Source: Roseovarius sp. UBA3070
GTDB lineage: Bacteria; Pseudomonadota; Alphaproteobacteria; Rhodobacterales; Rhodobacteraceae
Length of the DNA stretch: 6,281 bases
Assembly: GCA_002366775.1 (NCBI GenBank)
Contig: DFBW01000144.1
Location: forward strand, 1 to 6,281
Direction of reading: 5' to 3'
Position numbers and translations under genes: made by a program. Below, piece by piece: positions 5,009 to 6,281 of this stretch. Below the pieces are notes generated by a model. The model had not been told where the DNA came from, searched no databases, and was given only the letters and a program-made list of their open reading frames with translations. Each line of letters begins with the position of its first letter. Positions within the stretch are counted from its first letter, which is position 1.

Positions 5009-6281
5009 GCGGTTTCATGGAAAGCCGTCCCTGGCCAAAGCCGGACCCGGAACAAGCCGCTGAGTATTACGCCAGCGGAGATTGGCGCCGCAAAACGCTG
5101 TCGCAGGGGTTGAGGGAACAACTGAGTTCGAATCCCTATGACATCGCTATCGCGGGCGATAATGACCGCTACAGCTATGCTCAGTTTGACACCATGGCCC
5201 GCTCGATGGCCGAATGGCTGCGTTCCAAGGGCATGCAGCGCGGTGATGTGGTAGCGTTTCAATTGCCGAACTGGTACGAAGTTGCGGCGCTTGCGCTCGC
5301 CTCTTCGATGCTTGGACTCGTCTGTCTTCCTATCGTGCCCATCTACCGCGAGGCCGAGCTTCGCTTTATTCTTCGGGCCTCGGGGGCGCGTATTTTGCTG
5401 ACACCGAGCGTGTTCCGCGGGTTTGATTACGCAGAAATGGCGCGGCGGTTGCAGGCCGAAATTCCGTCACTTGAAACTGTCGTTTCACTTCGAGACCCGG
5501 ACAGCGAAAACCCCTTTGCCGCGCAGCCATGGCCGGGTGATCCTGAAGACAACCCCGATGATCCTTTTATGCTCATGTACACCTCGGGGACGACCGGCCA
5601 CCCGAAGGGCGTGGTGCATACCGTGAATTCTCTTGACTGCGAATTGTGCCGTGTCTGCGAGTGGTGGCAAGTGCAGGCAGGCAAGGATGTCGTGCTGATG
5701 CCATCGCCGGTGACCCATGTGACAGGATGGCTTTATGGGATCATGATGCCATTCACGCATGGCGTGCGCTCTGTGTTGATGGAACGCTGGGATGCGGATG
5801 ACGCTATTAAGTTGATCGACCGGGAAAAAGCCACCTTTACCGTTGCGGCCACACCCTTTCTGACCGAGTTGCTTGGCCGTGCCAAGGCAAGCGGCAACAA
5901 CTTGCGCAGTTTGCGTGTTTTTGCGTGCGGGGGCGCGCCCGTGCCGCCGGATATCATTCGCAACGCATGGTCCGAGTACCCCAATCTCTTGGCGTGCCGG
6001 GTATATGGCTCTACCGAGGCACCCACGGTCACGCTTGGTGTCGCCTCACGAGACAATGGCGACATGGCGGCGCTAACCGATGGGCGCATTGTTGGGCACG
6101 ATGTTCGCATCGTTGATGAAGCTGAACGGGATTGCCCTATTGGCACCGAAGGTGAAATTCTGGTGCGCGGGCCTGAACTCATGGTCGGTTATCTTGACCC
6201 TGCGGACAACGAAACTGCTTTTGATGAAAAAGGCTATTTCCGTACCGGGGATCTGGGGCGAATAGACGATCAGGGCTGCAT
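5005..6281 (+). CDS. Acyl-CoA synthetase (AMP-forming), cyclohexanecarboxylate-CoA ligase-like; 3' end outside window
   Basis: This is the first 425 residues of an ANL-superfamily acid-CoA ligase, with the reading frame open to the window edge. The enzyme would form an acyl-adenylate and then the CoA thioester in the cytoplasm. Motifs in order are GDVVAFQLPNW (80-90), the ATP P-loop YTSGTTGHPKG (192-202), MPSPVTHVTG (232-241), the substrate-pocket strand TFTVAATPFL (277-286), ACGGAPVP (307-314), the adenine-binding YGSTE (334-338), and YFRTGDLG (411-418) with ribose-binding D416. The C-terminal domain with the A8 and A10 motifs is missing only because the window ends. The overall pattern, including PIYREAELRFIL and the VPP after the ACGGA strand, resembles from memory the cyclohexanecarboxylate-CoA ligase branch; the real substrate could be another alicyclic, aromatic or fatty acid. 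The ATG overlaps the livF stop (ATGA) without a strong ribosome site, suggesting reinitiation; ATG 5017 is an alternative start. A Cys cluster, CELCRVC (212-218), is unusual. Confidence 0.92.
   Translation, partial: MSGFMESRPWPKPDPEQAAEYYASGDWRRKTLSQGLREQLSSNPYDIAIAGDNDRYSYAQFDTMARSMAEWLRSKGMQRGDVVAFQLPNWYEVAALALASSMLGLVCLPIVPIYREAELRFILRASGARILLTPSVFRGFDYAEMARRLQAEIPSLETVVSLRDPDSENPFAAQPWPGDPEDNPDDPFMLMYTSGTTGHPKGVVHTVNSLDCELCRVCEWWQVQAGKDVVLMPSPVTHVTGWLYGIMMPFTHGVRSVLMERWDADDAIKLIDREKATFTVAATPFLTELLGRAKASGNNLRSLRVFACGGAPVPPDIIRNAWSEYPNLLACRVYGSTEAPTVTLGVASRDNGDMAALTDGRIVGHDVRIVDEAERDCPIGTEGEILVRGPELMVGYLDPADNETAFDEKGYFRTGDLGRIDDQGC

Noticed and set aside
4699..5262. Antisense open frame across the livF/synthetase junction
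   Set aside because: Both sense genes are strongly supported by motifs, and the antisense translation shows no family features or plausible ribosome site.
5423..6265. Several short open frames on both strands within 5423-6265
   Set aside because: All lie inside the acyl-CoA synthetase frame that runs unbroken from 5005 to the window end with all expected ANL motifs in order.

Overview
The window is one strand-consistent metabolic gene cluster, with every real gene on the + strand and almost no non-coding DNA. Moderate-to-high GC, the Liv protein sequence style and tightly overlapping genes suggest an alphaproteobacterium. A Rhodobacterales/roseobacter-like organism is my best guess, but it is an inference from sequence character only.

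Layout: (1) 1-312, the C-terminal end of an ANL-superfamily acyl-CoA synthetase whose start lies upstream. (2) 345-1595, a periplasmic ligand-binding protein of the branched-chain amino acid (LivJ/LivK-like) family with a twin-arginine-type signal peptide. (3) A perfect 11-bp hairpin at 1604-1634 between the binding-protein gene and the rest of the transporter. (4) 1661-2542 and 2544-3548, two LivH- and LivM-type inner-membrane permeases. (5) 3541-4311 and 4304-5008, two LivG- and LivF-type ATPases. (6) 5005-6281, the N-terminal 425 residues of a second ANL acyl-CoA synthetase, open at the right edge. It looks most like the cyclohexanecarboxylate-CoA ligase-type branch. Junctions from livH to the second synthetase are 1-nt gaps or 4- to 8-nt overlaps, so the run is almost certainly co-transcribed and translationally coupled.

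How the genes fit together: the five transporter genes form a complete HAAT-family ABC importer. It is flanked on both sides by enzymes that convert a free carboxylic acid to its CoA thioester. The simplest reading is an uptake-and-activation module: the binding protein captures an organic acid (aromatic, alicyclic or other, rather than necessarily leucine, isoleucine or valine), the permease and ATPases import it, and the synthetases trap it as acyl-CoA for catabolism. The substrate cannot be read from this window. I see no RNA genes, mobile elements, CRISPR arrays or integration scars, and no clearly novel system. The main point of interest is the transporter bracketed by two ligases and its unknown substrate.
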